A stretch of 64,000 bases of DNA from Evernia prunastri (taxonomy: Eukaryota; Ascomycota; Lecanoromycetes; Lecanorales; Parmeliaceae), in assembly GCA_003184365.1 (NCBI GenBank), contig NKYR01000053.1:1-64000 (forward strand). The letters run 5' to 3'. This document shows, piece by piece, positions 51,885 to 63,147 of this stretch; position 1 is the first letter of the stretch, and every line of letters starts with the position of its first letter. The notes below the pieces were generated by a model. It was given only the letters and a program-made list of their open reading frames with translations, ran no database searches and had not been told where the DNA came from. The position numbers and the translations under genes are program-made.

Positions 51885-53234
51885 ATGTACACCTCAATCC
51901 TTGCGCTCATAGGCACTATCTTTGTCTCGACTGCATCTTGCGCTCCTCATCGAGATGTCTCCAACCTTCATCAACTAAGCAAGAGGAGTCTGCCCGCTTT
52001 CGACGATTGGGATCCTACAGACCCCGACTACCCCAACCTGCAGATTCTACGAAACGCCCTGCAAGACTCACTGGACCTAGTGTCGCGCGTCGCGTTGGAT
52101 TACGATCTATACAAACCTATTTGGGATAAATATTTCCCAGAAGCAGATCACGACAAAGTCAAAGGGGTGTGGAATCAGATCATGTCGGATCCAACCAATC
52201 CCGGAACAGGAGAGGACCGCCTTCAAGACTGCGTCATACTCGGCTTCGACCTCTCAAAGGGGAACGCTGGAGATGATCCCTGTGCTGACGGGGCCGCTGC
52301 ATATACAGTCCAGGTCCCACCCGGAGTGATACCCCCAGGCAGCCCTCCAACCACCACCGTCTCCTATTACTGCCCTCCTGCCTTCCTGACGCCTTTGAAG
52401 TACAGCGACATCAGTTGCACCGATCTCGGCGACACGGTGTCAACGGAAATGGACTTTCTAGGCGCTACCATCATGCACGAATGGATGCACAATGATGCCA
52501 TTGGTGCCGCTGCCACTGGCAAGCACATCACGGATGTCAATGGTCAAGCCGGCTACGGACCCGCTGGGACACGCAATTTGCTCATCAACACACCGACCGA
52601 GTGCGTCGACAATGCTGACAGCTACACATGGCTCGCTCTCGAAGTCTTCTGGACCAAGCTTTGCCTCGGGAACACCATTCCGTTCTACAAAGATCCGCCG
52701 GGCGTGGTCCAGCCTCCAGCACCGGTACAAACAGCAGCTCCGACGCCAGTTGCACCTGCTCCACCCCCACCTTACGCGACAGGCACCTGTTCCTTCCACT
52801 TGACCGAAACACAGGATTGCGATGCCAATTACAGCAACAACCTCTACGGGGTTGTGACAATGTACGACAACGATAAAAACGTCATCGGTCAGACGGCAAC
52901 GGACGGCGACCACCCAAATGGGTATGCCATGGACGACGGGAACTCTTACAGCTTCACAAGCAAACTCGCAGACGCGCTCGTCATCACCGGAGAGCACGAA
53001 AACGACTACGTACAATTCACCATTGGCGCGTTGAATTGGCAGAGCAAAAGCCCCAACGGGGGTGCCACGTGCACGGTCGGTGGATGGGATCCTAGGGACG
53101 GTCCCGTGTGCGACGGCCTCCTTGACGATTCCCAGAACGCCGTAAGTCAAACCCCGAGCGGTTTGGGAAAGACGGGATTTCTCACTAATCTGGTTTCACA
53201 GGTGAACAATATGGACTGCAGCTTTCCGTGCTGA
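51885..53234 (+). CDS. Secreted HExxH metalloprotease with Cys-rich C-terminal module
   Basis: Predicted 429-aa secreted protein from exons 51885-53141 and 53202-53234, with a signal peptide at about residues 1-20 (LIGTIFVSTASCA). The zinc motif HEWMH is at residues 198-202, and NADSYTWLALEVFW downstream resembles the deuterolysin/aspzincin (M35-like or peptidyl-Lys) arrangement. The third ligand Asp is not certain; candidates are the ITDVNG and NADSY aspartates. A Pro/Ala-rich linker (about 285-303) leads to a C-terminal module starting CSFHLTETQDC and ending MDCSFPC. The last 60-bp intron is in frame and free of stops, with GTAAGT donor, CTAAT branch and CAG acceptor, so unspliced mRNA would add 20 residues. 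The first ATG before the signal peptide was chosen. Confidence 0.85.
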   Translation: MYTSILALIGTIFVSTASCAPHRDVSNLHQLSKRSLPAFDDWDPTDPDYPNLQILRNALQDSLDLVSRVALDYDLYKPIWDKYFPEADHDKVKGVWNQIMSDPTNPGTGEDRLQDCVILGFDLSKGNAGDDPCADGAAAYTVQVPPGVIPPGSPPTTTVSYYCPPAFLTPLKYSDISCTDLGDTVSTEMDFLGATIMHEWMHNDAIGAAATGKHITDVNGQAGYGPAGTRNLLINTPTECVDNADSYTWLALEVFWTKLCLGNTIPFYKDPPGVVQPPAPVQTAAPTPVAPAPPPPYATGTCSFHLTETQDCDANYSNNLYGVVTMYDNDKNVIGQTATDGDHPNGYAMDDGNSYSFTSKLADALVITGEHENDYVQFTIGALNWQSKSPNGGATCTVGGWDPRDGPVCDGLLDDSQNAVSQTPSGLGKTGFLTNLVSQVNNMDCSFPC

Positions 53235-54436
53235 GCGAGGATTATTGGAGAGCCCGGCGAAGTTGAGGATGTTGGGGCTGGCGTTTTGTCCGACGGGTTT
53301 GAAACTTTCATTTTGCACGGCGTTGGGAAGACCGCTTTAGAATTTCATCCTTTTTCCCTGAGAAAAGCGTGCGTGCTATACTGTTTTCTTTTCTTTTCTT
53401 TTGTCGAGTCTTCTGCTATGCTGTCATTTAAACATTCTATTTATCTTTGCGCACCGATCCTATCCTCATGAATATACCAAATCGAGTAGAGCTGGAACGG
53501 CCAGCATCAGTGAGAGCAGGAGGACTTTACCTCTAAGGCATCCCTTGAAGACGGCAAAGGGGGATGTAAGGCTAAGTATCAAGATAAGTTCAAAATGACA
53601 GACCGAGGATTCTCGGTACATGCAGATTTGGACGCCATCGATTCAGCCTTAATTCCGACGAGCTTACAGCTCATTGCCTACTGTGGGTCTTTCTTGGAGC
53701 ACTTATCTCCGAATGGCTCTAGGGGTGTACGTGACTGCGTTAATGTTTTTGTTCGGTATGTCTTAGTCGTGTGGTGAGTGAATGTATAGATTTACCGGAG
53801 CCTCCGGCCTCTCTCTCACCCAGCGTGTCCAGCTCTCGAAGGCGATCTAATACCGAAATTGAATCATTTCCTGGAGGCAGAGAAACAGGAATAGATTAAT
53901 CAAAGGTACGAGCATAATGGAGTTTGTATCAATGACTTCTCTTTCCTTAAGCAGGATCAAGGGCATGTCAGAGCGCGGTAGCAGGTTAAAACGAACAAAA
54001 GCTAGATTGAGACCGTGCTCAACTGTGCCTACTGCCCGCTGCCTACGCCCGCTGACTGCCACGCCTAGGTACTAGATTACGCTAAACCCAACTAGGTAAA
54101 GCGCCTTTAGACGCAATATCTGCGGGGTGGGCTGCCAAGTCGGAGCCTCCGTCGAGGGTTTTCCAAACTGCTGTGTTTTGCAGTCTGAATATATATCTGT
54201 GGTCTGTCTTGAATTACATGCAAGTACACAGATGATACCGTTAGAGTGGTTATAAAATCTGAATTCGGTTGGAGATTCCCCATTCACTAGTTCATTGAAC
54301 GCCATGTAGCTTCAGCCTCGTCTTGCTACCCCGCTCGGCGGTATCTGCAGTCACAGCACCGTTCTACTATATTATGGAACAGCAGCTCGCCACCAGAGGT
54401 AATCACTAGTACCAATACTACGCGTCACAGTTCAGC
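53235..54436. other. Intergenic region
   Basis: About 1.2 kb between the protease and NACHT protein 2. Short open frames have no domains; nothing was recognised. Confidence 0.5.
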
Positions 54437-57400
54437 ATGGCGCTAGCGATGTCCAAGGCGGCACCACTGAGGCCGGAAATCAAATTATCTCAAGCGTTGA
54501 AAGATTACGAGGCTGCCTTAACTGAGGATCAAAAAAAGTCTTTCCGCGATACATCGCCACCCGAATCTCGTGATGTCATGGCTTTTACATTCAAGATGAA
54601 TCGCCAGAACGAGGGTCGTAAGAGCCGTGTATGGGGAGCTCGGTTGACTAGCTTTCTCACCTCGGTCAAAGGTTTCACGGCGGTTGTGGACATCATTGTT
54701 GGCAGCCTAGGTAACCCACTTGCAGGGGTAGTGTGGGGAGCTGTGAAACTCGCTATACAAGTGAGCATTACTTCCCATGACTCGTTCATTCCCCATTACA
54801 TCTTAGTGCTAAGAGCTTTGTCCTGCTGTCGTCAAGCTCAATTTAACAAAGATTTTTAGACAGCATGTACCTTCGAGAGCTACTATGATGCCTTATCCAA
54901 CATGCTGATGGGTGTGGGACAAAGTGCCCCTCGATATGAAACGTACGCACTGCTTTATCCAGCTTCTGCCGGTCTCCAAAAAGAACTCTGCAACTATTTT
55001 TCGGTAGTGATAGATATTTGTAAGGCTACCGTTGTGTTTGTCCGGAAACCCTCCATCCTTCAAGCTTGGGATACTCTGCGAAAGCCCTTCAATGATGAGT
55101 TTGGTAAGCTTCAGAAAGATCTACTAAAGTTTGGCGATGCTGTTAGAGACGAAGTTTCACTAGCTGCGAAGCAACAACAGAGCTTTGACTCGAATGAAGA
55201 AGCCCGTGAACGGAAGGAAATTTCGCTGTTCCGGAGGGTCGGGGCTTCATTCCAAAAAGAGACAACCTCTCAGCTAAAAGATATCAGCAGATGGAGGGAC
55301 TTTTGGGTTAAGCCTCGCTTCCTTGACTCATGCTCAACTTACAACCACGAGACTGCCCTAAACCAAGCTCGTAGGAAGGGTAGGTCGAGTTGGCTATTCG
55401 AGACCGGTGAGTACAAAGAGTGGAAGTCGTTGGGCTCGTCCTCCGTCTTTCTGTGTTCAGGTATTGTGGGGGCTGGAAAGACAATTATTTCTTCAAGTGT
55501 AGTAGAGGAGCTGGTCATCACGCGAGCAGTAGATGATTCGGTCAGCTATTTCTTCTGCAGAGTTGACGACCATGAATCCTTGAAAGCGCGAGAGATCATA
55601 GGAAGCTTGGCCAGACAAATGTTGGGTGTTGTCTCCGAGGAGCTGTTTGATAGGGTCGGCCGAGACATTGGGGGTATTACGCTCGATGTGGAGCAAATCA
55701 TATCACACCTACTGCGCCTACTGCCTTCAAACAGACAGTACATTCTTGTGCTTGATGGACTAGACGAATGCGAATCCAAGGAAGCTTTCTTTATCTTCGA
55801 GACACTTCAGAGTCTCTTGAAATTACCTGCTCCAATCTTCAAGTTGTTCTGGACCGGCCGGTCGGACTTTATTGCAAGGGTCTCTCAACGTTTCCAATCA
55901 GACTTTCACGTCTCGATATCTCAACCAAATAGTGGGCCTGAAATTTCTAATTTCATCGAGCTCGCACTAGATGAGGCTTTGGAAAGTGGGAGACTTCAGC
56001 TTCGGGATCCTGAGATAATATTTGAGATTCAGGACGTGTTGGAGAAAGAAGCTCAAGAAATGTACGTACCATTCCGCGCCAGGACGTCTCTGTTTGTTGG
56101 GATATTCAAGAGCCTAATCTAGGCGCTTCCAGTTGGATGAAATCAATATTGTAATCGCTGACTTACTTAGTTATAGGTTCCTGTGGATGATCTTTCAGAT
56201 AGACTCAATTTGCCGTGAAAATACCGATCAAGGCGTTCTGGAAGCTCTTGAAGATCTACCAAAAGACATGTCTACGACATACAGGCGTATTCTTCGTCGG
56301 CTTCGCGATTCAGGATCTACGGATCCCATCTTAGGAAAGAAGATATTCCAGATAGTAACTGCAGCTCGAAGACCACTTTCGCTAGAAGAACTTCGCGAGG
56401 CGATCAGCATCGACCCAGGCAAACCTAATTGGAACCCTGCGAAGCTAGTGAACGATGTGAGGAAATCTTTGGACTGCTGCGGTAGTCTCGTTGTGGTCGA
56501 TGACGAGTTTTCAACAGTCCACCTCGCCCATTCCAGTGTCAAACAACATCTTGAAGCCGACCCTGACATTCTGGATGTTTCCGAGTACCATATCAATCCT
56601 AAAGCCGCCAAAATAATGCTGGGTGAAATTGTTGTCACATACCTCAATCTAGATGTGTTACAAGGACAAGACACCAACTACAGCAAAGCCTCGACGACTT
56701 CAAGTTCTCAGAATATGTCACATTTGCTTAGAGCAAGCCTTCCTCTCCCCGCCGTTTCCAGTAGCAGTCTGGCTCGAAGGCTATTGAAGAATCGAAGATC
56801 ACCTCAGTTCGATGTCAGACGCGAGCTAGAGAAAGTAGCTGGCTTTACGAGGGAAGAAAAATTATATTCGCCGTCAGCCAATGGGCTACTTTCGTATGCA
56901 CAAGAGCACTGGATTCCTCATACTGAATTATTTGAGTACCTTAGCCTTCACAATTTTGTCACTTATGTGTTGTGGACGCGGTTGATTGAAGGACATGTCC
57001 CAACAGTGAGACTACCCTGGAGGTCGGAAGATGTCCACGCCTTGAACGCGAACTTTCTAGAACTGGTGGCTCAGAGCAGCAATCTGGCACTTCTACAGTA
57101 CGCCCTTCAAAAACTTACGAAACTAGGCCAAGATGGGCTTCTTCGAATGCAAAGACTTCTGGAACTACTACCTGTTCAGGATGTACACGGCTACGAGAAG
57201 GATGACGCATACGAGGAGTCACTGGTCCTCGCAGTGATCGAGAAGAACGTGACCGTAGTTCGACTGCTGCTCGATAAAACACTAATAAATGTCAAAATAG
57301 GTGACCGAAGGTTTGGTACCATAATCGAGCTCGCGTTACTGAGCGGAAACCTCGACAATCTTCAGGTACTTTTTGAACATATCGACGTCAATGCTGACGA

Positions 57401-57599
57401 AGACTTGCATCGTAGTCTGAACAAATCTGCTGTTATTTCTTCATTCCACGAACAAGCCATTCCGTTCTTACTTGCGAGAGGCGTGAAAAGAATTCCTATT
57501 CATGAGACAATGCAGAAAGATGTACGGTTCAGGTTGAAGAAAGCTTATCTCGATTATGATAAGAAGCAACAGCAGGATGATGTAGATGTTGGTTTGTGA
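54437..57599 (+). CDS. NACHT NLR-like protein with ankyrin-like C-terminus
   Basis: Predicted 982-aa STAND protein from exons 54437-54760, 54860-56061 and 56177-57599. The N-terminal helical domain (residues about 20-200; KGFTAVVDIIVGSLGNPLAG, WGAVKLAIQ) is the one common at the head of fungal NACHT proteins (called DUF7708 in Pfam, from memory). The NACHT has Walker A GIVGAGKT near 308 and Walker B ILVLDGLDECE near 402. A winged-helix-like region follows (FLWMIFQIDSIC, LEALEDLPKDMSTTYRRIL, RRPLSLEELREAI). The last 200 residues have two or three ankyrin-like units (LVLAVIEKNVTVVRLLLDK). Likely role: non-self or effector sensing leading to a cell-death response, inferred from the family. No separate effector domain is evident at the N-terminus. 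Confidence 0.9.
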
Positions 57600-59639
57600 T
57601 TGGCATGGCATCTACAAGTTCGCGTAACGCCTTGACGTCTTTGAAAGCGAAATCTACTGAATAACAGTCTGCGTAAGGTATAATAGGGACAGACTTTATA
57701 CAGAATCCAATGATAGCGTGACATTATCAAAGAGACCATCAGAAAAGCTGACAAAGACGGAAACTTTCAATTCGAAAATCCATCGACATATGGACACGGC
57801 TTCAGCGGAGCCATCATGTTCATCAATATCGTCACGTGGTTTCGACTCAGCACAGCCCCAATGTCACGTATGAACTGTTCTGCTGTAGCCGAGGATGACA
57901 AAAATTAATGATGATGGTCCATGCATGCGCCCAGAGCATCTTTCACAGTGTCACTCCCCATCTCTAGCTCCTACCTTGCATAAAGTTGCTAATCCCAACG
58001 TTGACACATTTGAATCAAAGGGCAAAGCTGCCTTGACAAAGATGGGCTGTTACCTCGAAAGATGGTGCAAAGCGTAAGCCCGCATCTTGCGTAGACTTTG
58101 TGTTTTTCCTCCAACGGGTGGGCTGCAGACGGCGATGGCAACGTGCAGGAGTGTGTACTCTATAGAACATGAATGCAGCAGTAATACTGCCGAGCTCACA
58201 GCCTGTTGCACAATGGCGCGTAGAATGATTGTATAAATGACATTAAGGAGGAGAACACATGGATAAGGTACATCGCTGGAGAAGAACGATTCTAAGGTCT
58301 ACCTTAGGATAGGAATGTAGGTAGTCCGGCGATCCGGGTAGGGCTGACTGCCACTATTCCCAACAGTCTAACAGAGCGGTTGCCTGGTACGGCTCGCAGC
58401 CGTCGCCTTGTCCTTTTGAACTCGGACTCTCATTGTCCAAGGTCGCATAACACTAGCCATAGCAGTCCTTAGAAGAGCATTATTGCCCCGCAGGAATTCC
58501 GCTCGCCTCCGGGTTCCAAGTATCAGCTTTCACAAGCTCCTCTCTCCCTAGATCTTTGCTACCTCGGGCATGTCACAATTTCAGGTACGTTGCAAGTAAG
58601 GATGTGTAGGTTGCTTGAATCCTTCTCTCCTGGGGCATGCCTTCGACGATATAGCCGACATGCGCTCGAGTCATGATCTAGCTGAAACAAGGCTGAGAAC
58701 CCAAATCCTGACAGGGCATGGTCTGCGACGCGACCGATTCGACGAGCTAACGCTTTCCTATTTGGATAAAGGTGTCACTCCATATTCTTTGGCAAGGAGA
58801 AGATAGGTAGACACCATTCCCGCCTCCCTCTGTGCCTCGTAAGGCTGTACGTGAGTGAGTTTGAAGGCTCGCTTATGGAAAGTCTAAAACTTCAGCTCTG
58901 TGTGTCTCCCAGCGCTCCAGAGCTAGTGGTGGGTAAGTATGATCTACCGTGAATGCGGCTGAGCAACCTCAGCTCAGAAGTGTAGTACCATCCGACGGCC
59001 CCCATGACGGCTATGAAAGCGTTTAGCTTAGCCTATCTTACCTGATGCGGCAGAATTTGACGATTTGGTTCGAACTGGGGGCCAGCTGAAAACTCCAGGC
59101 TACAGGGTTAAGGTGCATATTTCATGAGATTGACTACCGACGAACGTCGTAGATGACGAAACAAAGCCGTTGCTTGCGCCTACACGTATTCTCATATCTC
59201 GGTCCAGAGGAGCCGTGGAGAAGGATGGCTAGAGTTTAGGCTAATGGGCTGAGATGCGTTTTCCTCAATATTTGACTACCGACAACCTCGAGAACGCCTA
59301 CGCTAAAGCTGTGGTCGCCCATTTATTTACGACCTCATGCTGTGTTCGGAAGGTAGAGGATCCGTACCGATCTCCCGCAAGAGCGGAGGTGAGAGGACAT
59401 GATGGAATTATCAGCTGAAAATTGACTCGGCCAGGCTTTCGTGAAGCGACACCATGCTGAATGAGGATGAAGGACTCTGGTGAAGGGTCAGCTGAGCACC
59501 AGTCTTGCGCAATTGTCCTACAATTGCATCAGGCTGAGCGAAGGAACATCAATATATAACCCCCTGCGAGGACCGTTGATCTCTGATCCACCAAGCACAA
59601 CATTCATCCCTTGATCAGATCTCTGAACATACAGCGAAA
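57600..59639. other. Two-kilobase intergenic region with dispersed repeat copy B
   Basis: Repeat copy B lies at 57762-58140. The rest has no supported gene; an open frame at 58615-58806 shows no domain. The region just upstream of 59640 should be the lectin promoter. Confidence 0.5.
57762..58140. repeat. Dispersed repeat, copy B
   Basis: Diverged direct copy of 50583-50908. It carries an insertion of roughly 70-100 bp relative to copy A (about 57862-58010). No ORF. See copy A for shared blocks. Confidence 0.7.
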
Positions 59640-60311
59640 ATGCGGGCTCCTTCTGTCTTGTTGTGGATCCTCACTCTGGCCGCGGCCTCGCCCTCGCCCA
59701 TGGGCTCCCTTCAGCGCCGCGCCGGTAAAGTAGTCCAATTCAGTATCGACCAGCAGTTCGTCATGCAGCCTTCCAACAGCCCGATCACCAATCTACAGGG
59801 CGTCGAAACTTACTTCCAAGGCGACGGAAATTTCGTTGTGTCAGTCCCCGTTTCCCCCCCCCCCCCAATCCCCCCTCTCTACATTCGCAGTCGACCTTCC
59901 CATCATCCTGTCGCAACTCCGTCAAGCCACTTCCACTCGCATCTCCCTAGCGAAAAGCTTACACCCGACAGATACGAGGGTAACGCGATCTGGTCCAGCA
60001 ACACGGCGTATTACAACTGCGAAGGAGGCGACACCTGCCGCCTCGCCTGGCAAGGCGACGGGAACCTCGTCATCTACGTCAACGGCGCCGCCAAATGGTC
60101 GTCCAACACGGCGGGCAGGGGCAAGGAGCTCGTGTTCTCGTCGCAGAGCTACGCGATGAAGATCACGGGCGTCGAGAGCAACGGCGGCGCGCCGACCCTG
60201 TGGCATGCGTCTGACACGGGGAATGAGCCCGATCCGGGCGCTCCGGGGCCAGGGGCGTGTGGTGGTGTGGATTGTTTCTCGTGCACTGATTGTATCATTT
60301 CTGCGGAGTGA
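59640..60311 (+). CDS. Secreted bulb-type (B-) lectin
   Basis: Predicted 179-aa secreted lectin from exons 59640-59839 and 59972-60311. Signal peptide at about residues 1-17 (LLWILTLAAASPSP), then a dibasic-type QRR possible propeptide site. The 132-bp intron is a multiple of three without stops, but its removal joins GNFVV to YEGNAIWSSNT and restores a Q-x-D-x-N-x-V-x-Y mannose-binding site. A second site, QGDGNLVIY, follows. The fold is predicted as the beta-prism II lectin known from monocot and some fungal proteins. The C-terminus is a Cys-rich tail (GGVDCFSCTDCI). It may bind mannose glycans in defence or surface interaction. The neighbours are a NACHT gene and a HET relic. Confidence 0.87.
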   Translation: MRAPSVLLWILTLAAASPSPMGSLQRRAGKVVQFSIDQQFVMQPSNSPITNLQGVETYFQGDGNFVVSVPVSPPPPIPPLYIRSRPSHHPVATPSSHFHSHLPSEKLTPDRYEGNAIWSSNTAYYNCEGGDTCRLAWQGDGNLVIYVNGAAKWSSNTAGRGKELVFSSQSYAMKITGVESNGGAPTLWHASDTGNEPDPGAPGPGACGGVDCFSCTDCIISAE

Positions 60312-60560
60312 AGGTGGGAGGGGGGAGGGGTGTTGATGGTGGGGATGGGATGTTGTCGTCGGGGGTGCTGGGTTGGTGGTCTCTTTCGGGCTGTAGCTGT
60401 TTCGTAGTGCTCGCGTGGTGATCGTGTGGTTTGTGAGGAGTGAAGGTTGCGAGGTGGAGGGATGTGGGTGGTGGGAATGTTTGGAATTGTATGTTGTCAT
60501 CAGGGTTACTGGAGGCGGTTTGTTCGAGCTCTAGTTGTTTCCTAGTGTTCGAGGGGAAGT
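60302..60560. repeat. Imperfect tandem duplication, 3' flank of the lectin
   Basis: Two G-rich units of about 130 bp, each starting GGAGTGAAGGT, repeat in order: a TGTTGTC(G/A)TC stretch, then GTAGCTGTTTCGTAGTG versus CTAGTTGTTTCCTAGTG. The first starts at the lectin stop codon. Diverged by substitutions. Confidence 0.6.
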
Positions 60561-61077
60561 CAATCAGGAAGGCATCAAAGTGGAAACCCCTTTGCTGGAT
60601 CACATAATGTCATCCACACCAGGCTTTGGTTCACTGACTAAGGTGAATGGTCCGGAATTTTGACGACGTTTAGTAGTAGCCTGAGTTGGTGGCGACTCCC
60701 CCGTTCATATCCATGATGGGAAAAGACACTCGTAAGTAGCTTGTTGCTGTGTTGCTCCTTACCTTGGTATATTACCTGGACTCTCAGCATAACTTTGCTT
60801 ATTCCTGTACACATGCAAAACCCCCAAGGCTCCAAGGCGGCGATGGCATCTACACAGTCCACTGGACTTTGTTCTTCGTGCTCTAAACTTTTTGTTGATT
60901 AGGGGATCAGGTCAACAGCATACTCAGACAAAGGTCTCCTCACCAGTATATTCCAAATGTTATGCGAATGGTTTACTGGACATGATGGGTCTTGATTGTG
61001 ATCTCTGCGACAAGTTCTGGGCTTGCCCAATAACGCAAGAGCAAGACGGCGCATGGCAGTAAAGTCGGAGTTCCACC
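60312..61077. other. Intergenic region with tandem duplication
   Basis: Apart from the duplicated G-rich unit, nothing was recognised. Confidence 0.5.
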
Positions 61078-62170
61078 GTGGACGAAATAGCTATGTACCA
61101 CAGCAACGAAAAGGCTGACAAAGACAGAGGTTTTCAACTGATGTTCTTATGGCCGTCGTTAGCAAGAGATGGTGCATCCACATCCATTGTAGAGACGCGT
61201 TGGCGAAAGACATTCAATATTATACCAGCAGCGCCGTTCAAGAATGTTATCAACTGCCTTTCCTTTGAAGCACAGAACGCTGTGGAGTACAGTGCCGCGG
61301 AGCCTCGTAACGTGACGGGTATGTCGTCCTCGGACAGCACCTGGTCTCCTGCCGAGATTGAGCTGGCCAAAATCTGGATCGCTTACTGCGTCGACGGTCA
61401 CAGTTGTAGCCGCAAAGTTCCAGCACCATGTCTACCCTCCCGATTAGTTCACGTTGGCACATGTGAGCAACCGTCTGCTAGGCTACGTGAGCGATCACAT
61501 ATAATTACCTAAGCTCTATATACAACATTGAGCTATTGTTGGGGCACCTCATCAAGTCTTACTCCGAACGGAGCGAACCTGGAAGACATGAAACAGACGA
61601 TTGCCTATGAAGCCTTGCCCGCGACTATTCAGCATGCTATTAATATAACCAGGGACTTGAAAGTCTCCTGCCTGTGGGTCGACTCTCTATGCATTGTCCA
61701 GGACTCTACTAAGGATTGGCGAAGGGAACGTGCAGTCATGGGCGACAAATATTCTGAGTCCTACTACAATATCGGAGCTTCCGGAGCTTGAGAGAATAAA
61801 AAAGATCGTATTATTTCAGCGTGACCTCGCCTCGATCCTCTCTGTTGGTGTAAAGCTCCTTCCGGCAATTCAGACGAGTATGGACGGCAATGCAAGTCAG
61901 TCGCCGTATGTCGCGGACACGCCTTCGGGAGTATAGTCCATCGTGTAAAACGAGGATGTCTGGGCTTTAGACGTCCGAGATTCTCCTCTGCTACAAAGAC
62001 GCCGGAGATTGAAATAAGTGCCAAAGAAAATTGACTGGACTAGCAGTATCATGCAATGCCAGATGATGATGCGCAGTTTAACTTGGAAATTGAAACCTGA
62101 CTTTTGTGCTGAAAGGTACGTGCCGAAGGCGGAGTCGTTACGAAACTTCTTATCCAACGTCAGCACGGAT
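61078..62170 (+). pseudogene. HET-domain gene relic
   Basis: The sequence before the HET core (C-x4-H-x-C, then LPSRLVHVG) and the core LSYCWGTSS, then LWVDSLCIVQDSTKDWRRERAVMG and YYNIGASGA, match the heterokaryon-incompatibility (HET) domain in order. An in-frame TAA at 61510-61512 separates the first block from ALYTTLSYCWG, and a TGA at 61789-61791 follows ASGA. Further on, VLFQRDLASI continues in another frame after an A-rich stretch near 61800. Both stops are one C-to-T change from a sense codon (CAA, CGA), as expected after RIP. An intron could in principle remove the first stop, but not the rest. No later conserved domain was followed. The upstream frame begins with GTG; the first ATG is at 61093. 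Confidence 0.75.
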
Positions 62171-63147
62171 ATGTCTTAGGATTAAAGGATGTTCGAAACA
62201 TCCTTCAACCATTTCTCCACCACCTCCAAAAACCGTTCAACAAATTATACGCACATGCACGTTGAACGAGTCTACATTTCTCTTGCTACCTTGAGTAACA
62301 TGATTTTGATGTCATCGTTAAAATAGTGCTTGTTGTAGATGTAATCAGTACTTGTAGAGCAAAATCACTACAAATACGACTCGCTAACATAATCATTTTC
62401 ATCATCAAGCGATTCACTTTGGCCGCGTAGGATCAGGAATCCTTGTACATTTCCAACTTCTTTCGCAACCTGCTTCTCTTCTAATTATAAACCGTACATT
62501 GCAAGCACTTCATTCAAACCTGCCAAAGAAACGATAGCCGTCTCCCCATATTCTGTTACTCATAATGCTTCTGGTTTCAAAGTATTGGAGGCTGTGCGCT
62601 CTACCCACGCGAATCTGACTGTCCTGTCCATTACAAGCAAAGTTACCGATGTCATTGAACGAGGCCTTACCACGGTTTTTAGTTTCTCGAGCATTTTTGG
62701 TTTATCATCATTACAGTCTCTTTAGGTCTATAGCGGATGCTTCTAATAATTTAGTGGCTTGTTGGATTCCTAGATGCTCAACGAGCTTCATCAACACGCG
62801 AAGCTCGAAGCCATCAACGTGACACCTGGGATGACAATAGGTTACATTCTATGCTCCTGGATTTGTAGGATTGCAAGGAGTAAAAGGAGATGGCGCAGCT
62901 CTTCGTATCGATCTCACAGCAATATGCTAAATAAAGCCTTTCCTCGCCGCCTTGATTGAGCTCTAGAAGAATATAAATTACTCCTTGACTCCCCCCGTTT
63001 TCGATATTCTCAACACACTCTATCATTGCCAAAGTCTTCAGTTTGAAAACATTCATCATCGCCACGATAGCTCTTTCAGACCCGCGAAGATCAGCAGGCC
63101 AAACAGCATCTCAACCCCAAATTGAATCCAATCAATAACCAAAAAAT
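62171..63147. other. Intergenic region, AT-rich in part
   Basis: No feature was recognised. It should contain the end of the HET relic and the promoter of the small secreted protein. Confidence 0.5.

Noticed and set aside
58615..58806. 63-codon open frame in the intergenic region
   Set aside because: No ATG-supported start with family resemblance, and no domain.
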